Shown here: piece by piece, positions 7,049 to 7,383 of the stretch
Layout: each line of letters opens with the position of its first letter
Numbering within the stretch: the stretch's first letter is position 1
The notes under the pieces: model-generated
Seen by the model: only the letters and a program-made list of their open reading frames with translations
The model's database searches: none
What the model was told of the DNA's origin: nothing
Program-made: the position numbers and the translations under genes
Assembly (NCBI GenBank): GCA_946481065.1
Contig: CAMLMA010000088.1
Span: 1 to 7,383 of the forward strand
DNA from: an uncultured Nitrosomonadales bacterium
GTDB taxonomy: Bacteria > Pseudomonadota > Gammaproteobacteria > Burkholderiales > Methylophilaceae
Reading direction: 5' to 3'
Length of the DNA: 7,383 bases

Positions 7049-7383
7049 TCAGGCCACTTCTTTCTTGCTGGTCTGTTTGGCTTGCAGATCGGCGACCGCA
7101 GCCTTGATCGCATCTTCCGCCAGCACGGAGCAGTGGATCTTCACCGGCGGCAACGCCAGTTCCTCGGCGATGGCCGAGTTCTTGATCTCTGCCGCCTGAT
7201 CCAGCGATTTGCCCTTCAGCCATTCGGTGACCAGCGAGCTCGAGGCGATGGCGGAACCGCAACCATAGGTCTTGAACTTGGCGTCTTCGATGATGCCTTG
7301 TTCGTTGACCTTGATCTGCAGCTTCATCACGTCGCCGCAGGCCGGCGCACCGACCATGCCGGTGCCGACTTGCGGGTCGTTCT
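7049..7383 (-). CDS. iscU: Fe-S cluster scaffold IscU (5' end outside window)
   Basis: The scaffold on which IscS-derived sulfur and iron form the nascent cluster. The frame is open to the right edge; 110 residues are visible, starting NDPQVGTGMVGAPACGD, so about 22 N-terminal residues are missing compared with E. coli IscU. The ATG at 7357 corresponds to internal Met31 and is not the start. The three cluster cysteines (E. coli 37, 63, 106) are in GAPACGD, YGCGS and KIHCS, and the regulatory Asp39 is present. The HscA recognition motif LPPVK lies just before the third cysteine, matching the hscA and hscB genes downstream. The C-terminus is a short Lys-rich tail. The stop is 3 bases before iscA. 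iscS and iscR are expected further right, and operon control by an IscR-type promoter would lie outside the window. Confidence 0.98.
   Translation of the reverse strand, partial: NDPQVGTGMVGAPACGDVMKLQIKVNEQGIIEDAKFKTYGCGSAIASSSLVTEWLKGKSLDQAAEIKNSAIAEELALPPVKIHCSVLAEDAIKAAVADLQAKQTSKKEVA

Overview
The window looks like chromosomal DNA from a Gram-negative proteobacterium. The evidence is an outer-membrane porin with a signal peptide and C-terminal aromatic residue, plus a complete-looking stretch of the ISC iron-sulfur cluster operon whose proteins closely follow the E. coli versions. Beta- or Gammaproteobacteria fit best. A Nitrosomonadales/Gallionellaceae-type betaproteobacterium is a guess from the general feel of the porin and gene mix, not a firm assignment. 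Coding density is high, and I see no insertion sequence, phage gene, CRISPR array, tRNA or rRNA.

Left half (+ strand): the 3' four-fifths of lysS (lysyl-tRNA synthetase) ends at 1212, followed by a perfectly symmetrical hairpin terminator. A bactofilin gene (1459-2031) comes next with its own candidate promoter, an operator-like dyad and a terminator. It is followed by a putative outer-membrane porin (2280-3653) whose upstream region carries a good candidate Pho box placed exactly as in PhoB-dependent promoters. A strong GNRA-loop hairpin at 3694-3724 separates the porin from the convergent operon and can serve both strands.

Right half (- strand, transcribed right to left): iscU (5' end outside the window), iscA, hscB, hscA and fdx. 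IscU is the scaffold on which clusters are built and IscA is an A-type carrier. HscB (J-type co-chaperone) and HscA (Hsp70) release the cluster from IscU through its LPPVK motif. Fdx supplies electrons. iscR and iscS would be expected beyond the right edge. No iscX follows fdx.

The genes are conventional; the unexplained structure lies between them. The iscA-hscB spacer is almost entirely a 120-bp imperfect palindrome (6601-6720) with nested arms sharing one centre. It resembles an ERIC-type miniature repeat or a folded mRNA element inside the operon. Short collinear matches to it occur just downstream of fdx. The porin Pho box is the other observation most worth testing. No intergenic stretch exceeds 300 bases; each is described under its own entry or its neighbour's.
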